NCBI RefSeq assembly: GCF_000686945.1
Contig: NZ_JMME01000014.1
Coordinates: 44,604-108,603, forward strand
DNA: 64,000 nucleotides
Source of the DNA: Selenomonas sp. AE3005
Lineage (GTDB): Bacteria > Bacillota > Negativicutes > Selenomonadales > Selenomonadaceae
Direction: 5' to 3'
Shown here: positions 51,809 through 59,734 of the stretch, piece after piece
Layout: each line of letters opens with the position of its first letter
Position numbering within the stretch: position 1 is the stretch's first letter
Position numbers and translations under genes: made by a program
The notes under the pieces: generated by a model
Told to the model about the DNA's origin: nothing
The model's database searches: none
The model's input: only the letters and a program-made list of their open reading frames with translations

Positions 51809-52762
51809 TTAGTGAAGTAAGAGAAAGAGTAACGGGAAGATGATGAGCAAGTAAGCGGTGGTGGTAATGACAAATGAGGAAACCGCCAAATCTACATTGA
51901 GCTTATATATTTTTGACGCCAGCACAGCATTGATAGCCGTGGGACAGAAGGTCAGGATAAGCAACGTTCCCCGCAGTACCGGGTCCGTAACGATCAGATA
52001 AGCCAGCCCGATAAAAATGACAGGCGTAATGACAAAACGCAGGAAGGTCAAGGTGCGCACGTCGCGAGCGTAGCGGCGTATCTGACGGAAGTCAATGAGA
52101 AAGCCCACCGGCAGCATGGCAATCCAGGCGGCGATATGGACGAGATACTGAAACAGCTGACCGAGAATTTCCGGCCGCGTTATACCGTTGGCATTGAGGA
52201 TAAGGCCGCCGGTCATACCCAACAGGCTCAGCTGATTGATGGAGAAGAACATATCCCGAAAGTTATGGCTGCCGCTGGATTTGCGGATAGCGGAAGTATG
52301 TTTCATGTAATAGTACTGAGCCAACGGAAAGACAACCACACAGAGCAGAAAGTTCTGCATGGTGCCGATGATTTGCGAGTAGGCAAAACCCTGTTCGTTA
52401 TAAAGGATAAAAGCACAGACACCGCCGAGGGTTCCTAGATTGGCCAGCATGGCACTGGCGATAAAAGCACCTCTGTCCAGCAGGTTTTCAATGTGCCGGG
52501 CAAAGAGTCCATAGCCGATAGCACCGGGCAGCAATACCAGCAGCATGCCTAAAAATGGCACGAGCAGCAGGCTCCAGGATAAGGGCAGCACCCAAAAACT
52601 CAGCAGGGACAGGGTGGTATAGACACAAATAACATTAAAGCGGATAACCTTATTGATGACACTATCAGATACTAAATGACGCTGATGGAGCAGATAGCCC
52701 ACCGCCAAAGGCATAATCAAATCTGTAAGCACATAGAGAATCCGCAGGGAAGCACCGTCCAA
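51809..52762 (-). CDS. AEC-family (auxin efflux carrier-like) permease
   Basis: The 317-residue membrane protein has ten hydrophobic segments in two halves, as in the AEC/BART superfamily, which exports small carboxylates or takes up malate. The open frame continues to 52921 and would overlap the divergent DedA gene. A TTG at 52762, 7 bases after AAGGAG, gives the normal length and a start in the first helix (MDGASLRILYVLTDLIMPLAVGY), so it is preferred. The substrate is unknown. Confidence 0.82.
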   Translation of the reverse strand: MDGASLRILYVLTDLIMPLAVGYLLHQRHLVSDSVINKVIRFNVICVYTTLSLLSFWVLPLSWSLLLVPFLGMLLVLLPGAIGYGLFARHIENLLDRGAFIASAMLANLGTLGGVCAFILYNEQGFAYSQIIGTMQNFLLCVVVFPLAQYYYMKHTSAIRKSSGSHNFRDMFFSINQLSLLGMTGGLILNANGITRPEILGQLFQYLVHIAAWIAMLPVGFLIDFRQIRRYARDVRTLTFLRFVITPVIFIGLAYLIVTDPVLRGTLLILTFCPTAINAVLASKIYKLNVDLAVSSFVITTTAYLLIIFPLLFLLLH

Positions 52763-52847
52763 GATATCACTCCTTAAAACACCAATGAATAATGTTATCC
52801 TAGCATTTTTTTTTCGGAGTGTAAATGAAAAAAAGGACAAAATACCA

Positions 52848-52877
52848 TTGCTTATAGAGGAAGTTAAATGATATAAT
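52848..52877 (+). promoter_or_regulatory. Promoter of the DedA gene
   Basis: TTGCTT (52848-52853), an 18-base spacer and TATAAT (52872-52877). Confidence 0.75.
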
Positions 52878-52905
52878 AGCCCAAGATATACGAAAGGAGA
52901 TTGTA

Positions 52906-53529
52906 ATGGAACAGTTTTCAACCTTATTTTTAGAGTTTATTGCCTCTTGGGGCTATGTGGCTGTGGCTATTCTCATGGCTGCGGAAAATGCGTGTATTCC
53001 TATTCCTAGTGAGCTCATTCTCGGTTTTGCCGGTTACTTGATTTTTGCTGACCAGATGACTTTCACCGGTGCCCTGGTTGCCGGTATGGTCGGTGGTATG
53101 GCAGGTTCCATCTTCGCTTATGTGGTGGGCCATCGTGGCGGCCGTTCCTTCGTGGATAAATACGGTCATTATTTCTTTGTGAAGAAGTCCCATGTGGACA
53201 TCGCCCAGAATTGGTTTGATAAATATGGCCTGAAGGCTGTGTTCTTCAGCCGTATGCTGCCGGTTGTGCGTACCTTCATTTCCCTGCCGGCTGGTTTTGC
53301 CCATGTCGACATGAAGAAGTTCCTCACGCTGACGTTCTTAGGTTCACTCCCGTGGACGGCTATGATTCTGGCCGCTGGGATGATGCTGGGCAAGAGCTGG
53401 GAAATCATGCTGAAAATCGGCCATCAGGCCAGCCTGATTTTCGTCGGCGTCTGCGCTGTGATTATCGTCGTGATGTACCTGCGTTACCGCAAACGCAAAC
53501 AGGCACAGGCCAAAATGGAAATAGAATAA
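52906..53529 (+). CDS. DedA-family membrane protein
   Basis: The 207-residue protein has the DedA/VTT pattern: EN-x-CIPIPSE near residue 27, GSIFAYVVGHRGGRSFVDKYG, and F-SRMLPVVRTFISLPAG, which holds the conserved Arg of the re-entrant loop. DedA proteins recycle lipid carriers such as undecaprenyl phosphate or flip lipids, and tie in with proton motive force. RBS AAAGGAG. It is a single-gene unit. Confidence 0.93.
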   Translation: MEQFSTLFLEFIASWGYVAVAILMAAENACIPIPSELILGFAGYLIFADQMTFTGALVAGMVGGMAGSIFAYVVGHRGGRSFVDKYGHYFFVKKSHVDIAQNWFDKYGLKAVFFSRMLPVVRTFISLPAGFAHVDMKKFLTLTFLGSLPWTAMILAAGMMLGKSWEIMLKIGHQASLIFVGVCAVIIVVMYLRYRKRKQAQAKMEIE

Positions 53530-53564
53530 AGTGCTGTGAGCAAGCTGCTTGACAGTCAAAACGT

Positions 53565-53592
53565 CCGCTGACAAAAGTCAGCGGGCTTTTTT
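53565..53592 (+). terminator. Terminator after the DedA gene
   Basis: An 8-bp stem (53565-53572 with 53577-53584), GC, then T6. Confidence 0.88.
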
Positions 53593-53705
53593 AGTAAAAA
53601 AATATATTTACAGCCAGCAATATTTCACTTACCACTAAACACTCTTATGACTTTTAGGGTATAAAGAGTAAGAAGAGATAAAATTTTTCCTAAGGAGGTT
53701 TTAGC

Positions 53706-54044
53706 ATGGATAAGCGAATGGAACAGAAAAAGCTGGATAACGAAATGCTGGACACAGTTTCCGGTGGCACGCGGAAAGAGTCCAGTGAAATCGTGGCCTT
53801 GATGATGAAGCACTTTCCCGGCATATATAAAGAATGTTCTACGCTCTTTGGCGGGATTGGCAGCGATTGCGAAAAGATGCTCGCCAAGCTTGGCATAACG
53901 GCAGAAACCGGTGCTTTTGATGACAACTTGTATCGGGAAAAGACAACCGGACGGTATATCCGTCATGATGAGCTGAAGTATTGGATATCACATGGATGTA
54001 AGGATGATGCCAAACCATGGCGGAATCCGGATATAGAAGTTTAA
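53706..54044 (+). CDS. Double-glycine-leader protein 1
   Basis: The 112-residue protein has a 21-residue leader MDKRMEQKKLDNEMLDTVSGG ending in Gly-Gly, the leader type cut by C39 peptidase ABC exporters (class II bacteriocins and peptide pheromones). The core is about 91 residues, hydrophilic, with three Cys. Its C-terminal half (ITAETGAFDDNLYREKTTGRYIRHDEL) resembles those of the two genes that follow. The ribosome site AAGGAGG is good. No exporter is seen in the window. Whether it is a toxin, signal or enzyme is unknown. Confidence 0.72.
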   Translation: MDKRMEQKKLDNEMLDTVSGGTRKESSEIVALMMKHFPGIYKECSTLFGGIGSDCEKMLAKLGITAETGAFDDNLYREKTTGRYIRHDELKYWISHGCKDDAKPWRNPDIEV

Positions 54045-54075
54045 TCCTCTGCTGTATGGAATAGGGGGTAATAAT

Positions 54076-54441
54076 ATGGACAAGCTGATAAAGCAAATGA
54101 CAGACGCTGAGCTGGAACAGGTTTCCGGCGGCAATGATGATGAGACCCGCGAGATATTGACCTGGATGTGGATTTGCGGCACCCATAAGAAAGAGCCAAT
54201 GGATATCTCGGATGTAAACTGCTGGCCGCATGTGCCACAGGCTTTTGTCGAAAAGGCTATCATGGCAGCAACCGGCAGTAAAAGTGCCACAGCCCGCTGC
54301 TATTATACCGGCATACGGAATCAGAACGGATCGCCTGGTACCCATAATACATACTCTTATATCGATAGCAACGGCAAAACAGTAAATCTGTCCCATAAGG
54401 ATGTCATGAAGATGGTTAAGCAGTATTATCCGGCTACGTAG
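54076..54441 (+). CDS. Double-glycine-leader protein 2
   Basis: The 121-residue protein has a 19-residue leader MDKLIKQMTDAELEQVSGG, the clearest match of the three to the L-x-x-V-x-G-G rule. The core is about 102 residues with three Cys, Trp-rich near its start (TWMWICGTHKK). Its C-terminus (NTYSYIDSNGKTVNLSHKDV) aligns with protein 1 and 3. It lies 31 bases after gene 1 with GGGGG as ribosome site. Confidence 0.75.
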   Translation: MDKLIKQMTDAELEQVSGGNDDETREILTWMWICGTHKKEPMDISDVNCWPHVPQAFVEKAIMAATGSKSATARCYYTGIRNQNGSPGTHNTYSYIDSNGKTVNLSHKDVMKMVKQYYPAT

Positions 54442-54466
54442 CTATGTGGGAAGGAAGGCAGCGATC

Positions 54467-54778
54467 ATGAAAAAGACAGAGGAACAAAAGCTCAATATAG
54501 AAGAACTGGAAATGGTGAGCGGCGGAAGAAACAATCAATTGGGTGACATAGAATTCATAAAAGCGCTTTTGAACAGAGGTTTCAAGAATGATATATATGA
54601 TGGGTCAAGGACCATGCATAGGGTGTTTGCAGCAGCCGGAATAACGGTAAAAGGGGATAATTTAATCGATGAATCTGAATATATCTATAAAGGTAAGAAA
54701 ATTAAACGCTGCGATGCCTTGATTTTGGTAGCACGGTATGTGGGCAAACCAAATTTCAATATTAAGCCATATCTCTAA
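54467..54778 (+). CDS. Double-glycine-leader protein 3
   Basis: The 103-residue protein has a 20-residue leader MKKTEEQKLNIEELEMVSGG. The core is about 83 residues, basic, with one Cys. ITVKGDNLIDESEYIYKGKKIKRCDAL aligns with protein 1 (ITAETGAFDDNLYREKTTGRYIRHDEL). The ORF opens at 54446, but ATG 54467 has AAGGAAGG 8 bases upstream. It is more AT-rich than genes 1 and 2, which may point to separate acquisition or drift. A terminator follows. Confidence 0.72.
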   Translation: MKKTEEQKLNIEELEMVSGGRNNQLGDIEFIKALLNRGFKNDIYDGSRTMHRVFAAAGITVKGDNLIDESEYIYKGKKIKRCDALILVARYVGKPNFNIKPYL

Positions 54779-54812
54779 GGGCTGGGGAAGAATTATGATT
54801 TGTTTAAACTAA

Positions 54813-54843
54813 AAAGGCGCTGTGATGAATCACAGTGCCTTTT
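54813..54843. terminator. Terminator between convergent units
   Basis: A 13-bp stem with one G-U (54813-54825 with 54830-54842) flanked by A and T runs. Confidence 0.88.
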
Positions 54844-54853
54844 GTTGTACGTT

Positions 54854-55204
54854 TCAAATAGGATAAACATTCCTCATTACCCCATAGGCCAGCAGGCATA
54901 TAAGCACCATTAGGAGCAGGGCTTTATGTGCTTGGCGTTGTTTTGCTGTCTGCATTAGCAGGCCGGTTTGGTCCTGGATTATCAGCCAGATAATGACCGG
55001 GGCGAGTACGAATAGTGCCCGGTTGGCGGCGAAGGCGCTTGGTATATCGCCTGCGCTAAGGCTGAGAATCATAGTGGTAATGCCGCAGCCGGGGCAATAA
55101 TAGCCGGTCAGATAATGGAAGGGGCACGGCAGGGAAAGTCCTGTGAACTTAACCCACAGAAAATAAGCAATGCCCAGCAGCAGACAGCATACAGGCATTT
55201 TCAT
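54854..55204 (-). CDS. DUF2752-family membrane protein
   Basis: The 116-residue protein has three hydrophobic segments and the DUF2752 pattern: LPCPFHYLTGYYCPGCGITTM (Cys-Pro, then CPGCG) and ANRAL. The function is unknown; the Cys set might bind metal. The open frame starts at 55288 inside the upstream gene. ATG 55204 sits 4 bases after the DUF4234 stop, so it is probably coupled to it, although no ribosome site is seen. Confidence 0.78.
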   Translation of the reverse strand: MKMPVCCLLLGIAYFLWVKFTGLSLPCPFHYLTGYYCPGCGITTMILSLSAGDIPSAFAANRALFVLAPVIIWLIIQDQTGLLMQTAKQRQAHKALLLMVLICLLAYGVMRNVYPI

Positions 55205-55208
55205 TTTG

Positions 55209-55583
55209 TTAAGCAACTGCACCGGTGTCGTTTTCATCGAAATCGATGATATCGTTGATACTGCTCTGGATAAGGGCATAGGAAACAAGAGCCAGCATGA
55301 AGAATGTCAGTATCAGATACAAGAGGCCGGCATTGTTGTCCACACGCATACCGCGTTGTTCTTTGGCCTCGGCAAGGCTTTCGCCCATTTTGTACATCCA
55401 GTAAAAAGAGTAGATGCCGCAGGTTATCAGGCTGTAGAGAATCACCATGCCGCCGGAGGCCGTGGTCTGTCGTCCGGTTACTTCGTGGACATCATTGGTT
55501 ATGGTGTACATCCAGTAAATAGCATAGATACCGCAGGTAACAAGGGATAAGACGATAGCTAATCCCACACTTCTTTTTTGCAT
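55209..55583 (-). CDS. DUF4234-family membrane protein
   Basis: The 124-residue protein has two copies of a TCGIYxxYWMY unit (LVTCGIYAIYWMY at about 14-26, LITCGIYSFYWMY at about 52-64), a DUF4234 hallmark, then a third helix and an acidic end (DFDENDTGAVA). The role is unknown. ATG 55583 has GGGGAGGAA 6 bases upstream. It heads a two-gene operon with the DUF2752 gene and lies near the double-glycine-leader genes. Confidence 0.82.
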   Translation of the reverse strand: MQKRSVGLAIVLSLVTCGIYAIYWMYTITNDVHEVTGRQTTASGGMVILYSLITCGIYSFYWMYKMGESLAEAKEQRGMRVDNNAGLLYLILTFFMLALVSYALIQSSINDIIDFDENDTGAVA

Positions 55584-55673
55584 AAAAATTCCTCCCCAGA
55601 TAATATAGGATAATAACATGATATAAGTTCGCGGCAAGAGGGGGATTTTCCTTCACAAGAGCATTATTTATAC

Positions 55674-55706
55674 AAAAAAGGCTGTTGCTAAGCAACAGCC
55701 TGTATT
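55674..55706. terminator. Terminator after tRNA-Gln
   Basis: A 9-bp stem (55680-55688 with 55692-55700). On the minus strand it is followed by T6. Confidence 0.85.
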
Positions 55707-55712
55707 TTTTAA

Positions 55713-55788
55713 TGGCAGGGGTAGCTGGACTCGAACCAACGCATGCGGGATTCAGAGACCCGTGCCTTACCAACTTGGCGATACCCCT
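55713..55788 (-). tRNA. tRNA-Gln (CTG)
   Basis: On the minus strand the acceptor AGGGGTA pairs with TACCCCT, the D arm begins TCGCCAAG, and the anticodon loop CTCTGAA presents CTG. The T-arm has GGTTCGAGTCC and CCA is encoded. It resembles E. coli tRNA-Gln closely. One T-T mismatch closes the anticodon stem. Confidence 0.92.
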
Positions 55789-55814
55789 GTGTGACTAACC
55801 GTCAACGAAAATAT

Positions 55815-55843
55815 ATTATACGGGGAGTTTTAACTCTTGTCAA
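55815..55843 (-). promoter_or_regulatory. Promoter of tRNA-Gln
   Basis: On the minus strand TTGACA (55843-55838), a 17-base spacer and TATAAT (55820-55815). Confidence 0.92.
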
Positions 55844-55857
55844 TAGCTTTTTAAAAA

Positions 55858-57258
55858 TTATTTAAAACTGGCAGCGCGTTCCCAACGTGCGTAGCTTTGC
55901 CGGCGCTTTTGTGCGGCTTGCAGGCCACGGAAACTTTGCCATTGCTCATAGAGCAGGAAAGCGGACAGCAGGAAGGCTGACAGGTCAGCTGCCGGTACGG
56001 CCAGCCAGACGCCGCTGAACCCGATGATTTTAGGCAGCAGCAGTAAAAAGATTACAATGCCTAACAGGTTGCGGGCAAACGAGGCCAGCGCAGAGGTTTT
56101 GCCGTCGGCAATGGCGGTGAAAAAGCCGGAGGTAAAGAGATTAAAGCCGGAGAGCAAAAAGCTGAACGCAAAGAGTAAAAAGCCGTTGACCGTAATGGCA
56201 TACACAGCACCGCCGTCCGGCAGGAAAAGGCTGATAAGCGGTTCGGCCAAAAGCCGGGAGCCGATAAAGGCTGTAAGGGAGAAAACGGCAATGCCGAACA
56301 GGGCCAGCCGCAGCAGGCGCAGAAGTTCACGGTAGTTCTTCGCACCAAACTGGTAGGAAAAGATGGGGGCAATGCCGTTGCTGAAACCTACCAATACGGA
56401 GGTCAGGAGCATTTCTGCATAAAGGATAACGGAAATCGCGGCCACGCCATCTTCGCCGGCCCAGGCAAAAGTAATTACATTAAAAAGGAATGTTGTCAGG
56501 CCGACAGACAGTTCCGTTACCAGTTCGGAGGAACCATTGTACATGGCCTGTGCAAGGGCGCGCCATTCGAGGACCGGCTTTACTAAGTGCAGCAGACGGC
56601 TACGGCAGGTAAAATAGTGCAGGCCGATAAGGGCGGCCGCGGTGGCGCCTAAGCCAGTACCCAGGGCGGCACCCGTAATGCCCAAGCCCCACTTGGCCAT
56701 AAACAGGTAATCGAGGCAGGCATTCAGGAGGCCGGAAACTACGGATACCATAAAGCCTTGAATGGGACGGCCGTCAGCGATGAAACTGGCATTAAATATC
56801 ATCATCAAGGCAGCTGCCGGAAAGAACGGGAGCAGGGTGACGATGTAGCGTATGCAGTCATCATAGAGTGCCGGACTGGCGCCGAGCAGTGAAAGCAGCG
56901 AATCTTTAAACAGCCAAAGGACAATGGCCAGCAAGGTGCTTAATATCACGCTGCTGATGGTGATAAGACTGAATCGTCTGCTGGCAAGCTCGCGATTACC
57001 CTCGCCCAGAGTTTTGGCAACCAGTGCCGAACCGCCGGCGGCGAGCATAATGGCCAGCCCCAATACGAGATTGAACGCCGGGTAGACGATATTGGAGGCT
57101 GCAAGTGCGTCACTGCCAACGAAACGGCCGATAAATATGCCATCGGTGACGGTGTAGAGTGAAATCACAATCATCATTCCGATGGAGGGGGCCGCAAACA
57201 TCAGCAGTGACCACATACTGTGGTGATAAGCCAGGGGATTATGAGTTTTTTTTGTCAT
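55858..57258 (-). CDS. MATE-family multidrug exporter
   Basis: The 466-residue protein has about twelve hydrophobic segments in two halves. FAAPSIGMMIVISLYTVTDGIFIG at the start and the paired region around SNGIAPIFSYQFGAKNY (about 300) are typical of NorM/DinF-type MATE carriers, which export cationic drugs with Na+ or H+ exchange. The open frame extends to 57429, but ATG 57258 with AAAGGAA is the real start. It is divergent from a MerR regulator with a MerR-type promoter between, so it is probably drug-induced. Confidence 0.92.
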   Translation of the reverse strand: MTKKTHNPLAYHHSMWSLLMFAAPSIGMMIVISLYTVTDGIFIGRFVGSDALAASNIVYPAFNLVLGLAIMLAAGGSALVAKTLGEGNRELASRRFSLITISSVILSTLLAIVLWLFKDSLLSLLGASPALYDDCIRYIVTLLPFFPAAALMMIFNASFIADGRPIQGFMVSVVSGLLNACLDYLFMAKWGLGITGAALGTGLGATAAALIGLHYFTCRSRLLHLVKPVLEWRALAQAMYNGSSELVTELSVGLTTFLFNVITFAWAGEDGVAAISVILYAEMLLTSVLVGFSNGIAPIFSYQFGAKNYRELLRLLRLALFGIAVFSLTAFIGSRLLAEPLISLFLPDGGAVYAITVNGFLLFAFSFLLSGFNLFTSGFFTAIADGKTSALASFARNLLGIVIFLLLLPKIIGFSGVWLAVPAADLSAFLLSAFLLYEQWQSFRGLQAAQKRRQSYARWERAASFK

Positions 57259-57289
57259 AAAAATGTTCCTTTCTGATAATGAATTATTC

Positions 57290-57350
57290 TTGAATCCTAA
57301 AATTTTCTCGTGTATATTAAGCATAAAGGATACAGTAACTGTAATGTCAA
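57290..57350. promoter_or_regulatory. Divergent promoters with a MerR-type operator
   Basis: On the minus strand TTGACA (57350-57345) and TATGCT (57325-57320) are separated by 19 bases, the overlong spacer of MerR-activated promoters. A dyad TACAGTAACTGTA (57331-57343) sits inside it. On the plus strand TTGAAT (57290-57295) and TATATT (57313-57318), 17 apart, would serve the merR-type gene. The two promoters overlap, so the regulator can act on both. Confidence 0.85.
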
Positions 57351-57362
57351 GGGGGAGTTTTG

Positions 57363-58208
57363 ATGGCACGGCACATGACTTTCCATGTCGGAGAATTTGC
57401 CAAAATGACCGGGGTGAATAAGCGCACACTGCATTATTATGACGCCGAGGGGATATTTTGTCCGGATTCCGTGGAGCCCAATGGCTATCGGAGCTATTCG
57501 TCCCGTCAGTTCTATCCCTTCTATATGGTAAGAATGTTTCGGGATATGGGGCTGGACCTGGCGGAAATTAAAGAATACATGCAGGGACGTACACCGGAAA
57601 AACTGGCTGCTCTCCTGGCCGGGCAGGAGGCATGGCTGAAACAGGAAATCAAAAAACTGCGGCGTATGGAGCAGATTGTGGCCAATCAGCGGCATGTGCT
57701 GGCGCAGGCTAAAAATGTCCGGCTGGATAAAGTCGAGGTGTTGGAACTGCCGGAGCAGCGGCTGGTATTGTCAGCCAATCTGCGGCATTTATTTGAGCAG
57801 GAAAACTGGGAGAAGGTGGAGGCTGAATTTGCCACGCATATGCGTGAGGTCATTGATGGTGAAATGCTGATCGGCTACACCTTTGGTGCTATGGTGGCAC
57901 GCCGGGACTTTATGGAGCCAGGCCGGGAACAAACGGTGAGCTTTTTCTATGTTCCTACGGACAAAAACTGGCGTGGCCTGCCCAAGGAACACCGCTGCCT
58001 GCGGCCGGCTGGCCGGTATGTGGTTACATATTTTTCCGGTGATTATATGAACACGACGCCGTCTTATGTAAGGCTGCGCAGCTTTATGGCCGAGCAGGGG
58101 CTGAGCCCCGGAGAATTTTCTTATGAGGAAAGTCTGATTGAAGATATGAGTACGGCTGATTCACAGGAGTTCATCACGCGTGTAGCCATTCCGATACAGC
58201 AGGCTTAG
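57363..58208 (+). CDS. MerR-family regulator with GyrI-like effector domain
   Basis: The 281-residue protein has the MerR winged helix (VGEFAKMTGVNKRTLHYYDAEGI, 6-28, and GYRSYSSRQF), a dimer coiled coil (about 75-110) and a C-terminal domain of the BmrR/GyrI type (about 120-281) that binds drugs. TTG 57360 is close by, but ATG 57363 has GGGGGAG 5 bases away. It probably senses a toxic compound and turns on the MATE exporter divergently encoded. Confidence 0.9.
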   Translation: MARHMTFHVGEFAKMTGVNKRTLHYYDAEGIFCPDSVEPNGYRSYSSRQFYPFYMVRMFRDMGLDLAEIKEYMQGRTPEKLAALLAGQEAWLKQEIKKLRRMEQIVANQRHVLAQAKNVRLDKVEVLELPEQRLVLSANLRHLFEQENWEKVEAEFATHMREVIDGEMLIGYTFGAMVARRDFMEPGREQTVSFFYVPTDKNWRGLPKEHRCLRPAGRYVVTYFSGDYMNTTPSYVRLRSFMAEQGLSPGEFSYEESLIEDMSTADSQEFITRVAIPIQQA

Positions 58209-58316
58209 TTTTACAGAGGCAGGCAAGGCCGGGCTGATAGAGGATTTTTGATTTATTTTTTTTTCAATAAATGATATACTTTAAGTAATTGTAATTGATT
58301 GGCAGGGGGCGGTTTT

Positions 58317-58988
58317 ATGTCCAAAGGCAGGTTTTTATCCATACTTTTAGTGTTGGTTATTTTAGCTTGTGGGACGCTGGCGTACGGCTATCAGGCCGAA
58401 CGGACTCCGGAGTATGCACTGCAGGAGATTATGACCGGCGTAGTAAAACGTGACCAGCCCCGAGTGGAAAAGTATGTGGATATGGATCGGCTTTTGGCCA
58501 GTACCTACGATGAAAGCACGGCCATTCTGGTAAGAGATATTGAAAAATTGCATAGACTTTATCCGCAGGACTGGTTTTTTCGTCATGACAGCGCTTTCAT
58601 GCAAAAATACATAGCCGACAGGCGCGATAATGACTTGAAGTTTATCAAGGAAAGCTTTACTTACTTCTGGGACGAGAAAAAACTGCCTGTGGGCAAAACT
58701 CAGGGTGAGGCTAAGTGGATAGCCGGCGAGGCCGAAATTTTCCAGCGTGATTACAGTGCCAGACTGGGCGAGGTAGTAAAAGACGGGAATAAGGCTGTGG
58801 CCATCGTTTACATTAAGGGCAGTGATACCACTTATGGCCGTCTGGTGCCGGAACTGACCTTGAAGGCGGCGCTGGAGCAGCAATCTGATGGTCACTGGCA
58901 GGTGGTAGGCCTCTCTAATGTGGAAGAGGTGTTTTATCCCGTGGTTAAGGGAATAGAAGATTATTGGACTTTGCAGGGCTGGCAGTAA
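58317..58988 (+). CDS. Exported protein of unknown function
   Basis: The 223-residue protein has an N-terminal hydrophobic segment (7-26, LSILLVLVILACGTLAYG). The Cys in LVILACG might be a lipobox, though the fit is imperfect. The mature part has alternating alpha and beta stretches (e.g. TPEYALQEIMTGVVKRDQPRVEKYVDMDRLL), like DUF4878/NTF2-type folds, but I cannot confirm it. ATG 58317 has GGGGGC; the ORF starts earlier at 58299. Confidence 0.6.
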   Translation: MSKGRFLSILLVLVILACGTLAYGYQAERTPEYALQEIMTGVVKRDQPRVEKYVDMDRLLASTYDESTAILVRDIEKLHRLYPQDWFFRHDSAFMQKYIADRRDNDLKFIKESFTYFWDEKKLPVGKTQGEAKWIAGEAEIFQRDYSARLGEVVKDGNKAVAIVYIKGSDTTYGRLVPELTLKAALEQQSDGHWQVVGLSNVEEVFYPVVKGIEDYWTLQGWQ

Positions 58989-59043
58989 TTTTAAGTGTTT
59001 TTTAAAAAAAGCCTGTTATAGTGGAGCTGAAGGAGGAAGTGAC

Positions 59044-59721
59044 ATGGGGGACTTTACGTTTACAGTGAGCAAGACCTGTCCGATTTGCGGTGAAGCCACG
59101 CGGGTAGTGAAAACCAAGTCGAAACTGAGCGTAGTGAAAACAGATGAAGATTTCTGCGTCCACTACAAGGACTTCAATCCTTATCTGTATAAGATTTGGT
59201 TCTGCGAGCACTGCGGCTATGCTGCTGATGAAAAGACCTTCCTGGGCTCCATGCCTGTGACGCATAAACGCAAAATCAAGGAGTTTCTTGACCAGAAGAA
59301 ACTTGGCCTCGAGTTTGTGGAAGAGCGTGGCGTTCCTGATGCGGTAGCGGCCTTTAAACTGGCTATTTTCTACGCAGAAATGCTGGAACAGCCACTGGCC
59401 AAAAGAGCCGGCATGTACCTCGAACTGGCGTGGATATACCGCTATTCTGAGGAACAGGAAAAAGAGCAGGAAATGATGGAAAAGGCTGCGGAGTTCTATG
59501 ACAGGTCCCTAATGACAGAACGCTATCCGATAGGCGGCATGACAGATGATACGGCCCTTTACCTGGTGGGGGCCATTTATACGCGCCTGCAGAATTACGA
59601 AAAGGCAACCCAGTATCTTTCCCGTCTGATAGGTGACCAAGGCCTGCGTGAACGGGATATACAGCTTTATAAACGTACCAGGGATTTGTGGCAGACAATC
59701 CGGGAGTTAAAACCGGAGTGA
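59044..59721 (+). CDS. DUF2225-family protein
   Basis: The 225-residue protein starts with two zinc-ribbon-like pairs (CPICGEATRV and WFCEHCGYAADE, residues about 11-60) and continues with TPR-like helices (AAFKLAIFYAEML..., YLELAWIYRYSEE, ALYLVGAIYTRLQNYEKA). This matches DUF2225, widespread in Firmicutes and of unknown role. It is cytoplasmic. It lies in a four-gene run with the flanking unknown genes. Confidence 0.82.
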   Translation: MGDFTFTVSKTCPICGEATRVVKTKSKLSVVKTDEDFCVHYKDFNPYLYKIWFCEHCGYAADEKTFLGSMPVTHKRKIKEFLDQKKLGLEFVEERGVPDAVAAFKLAIFYAEMLEQPLAKRAGMYLELAWIYRYSEEQEKEQEMMEKAAEFYDRSLMTERYPIGGMTDDTALYLVGAIYTRLQNYEKATQYLSRLIGDQGLRERDIQLYKRTRDLWQTIRELKPE

Positions 59722-59734
59722 GGAGGTAAAATAA

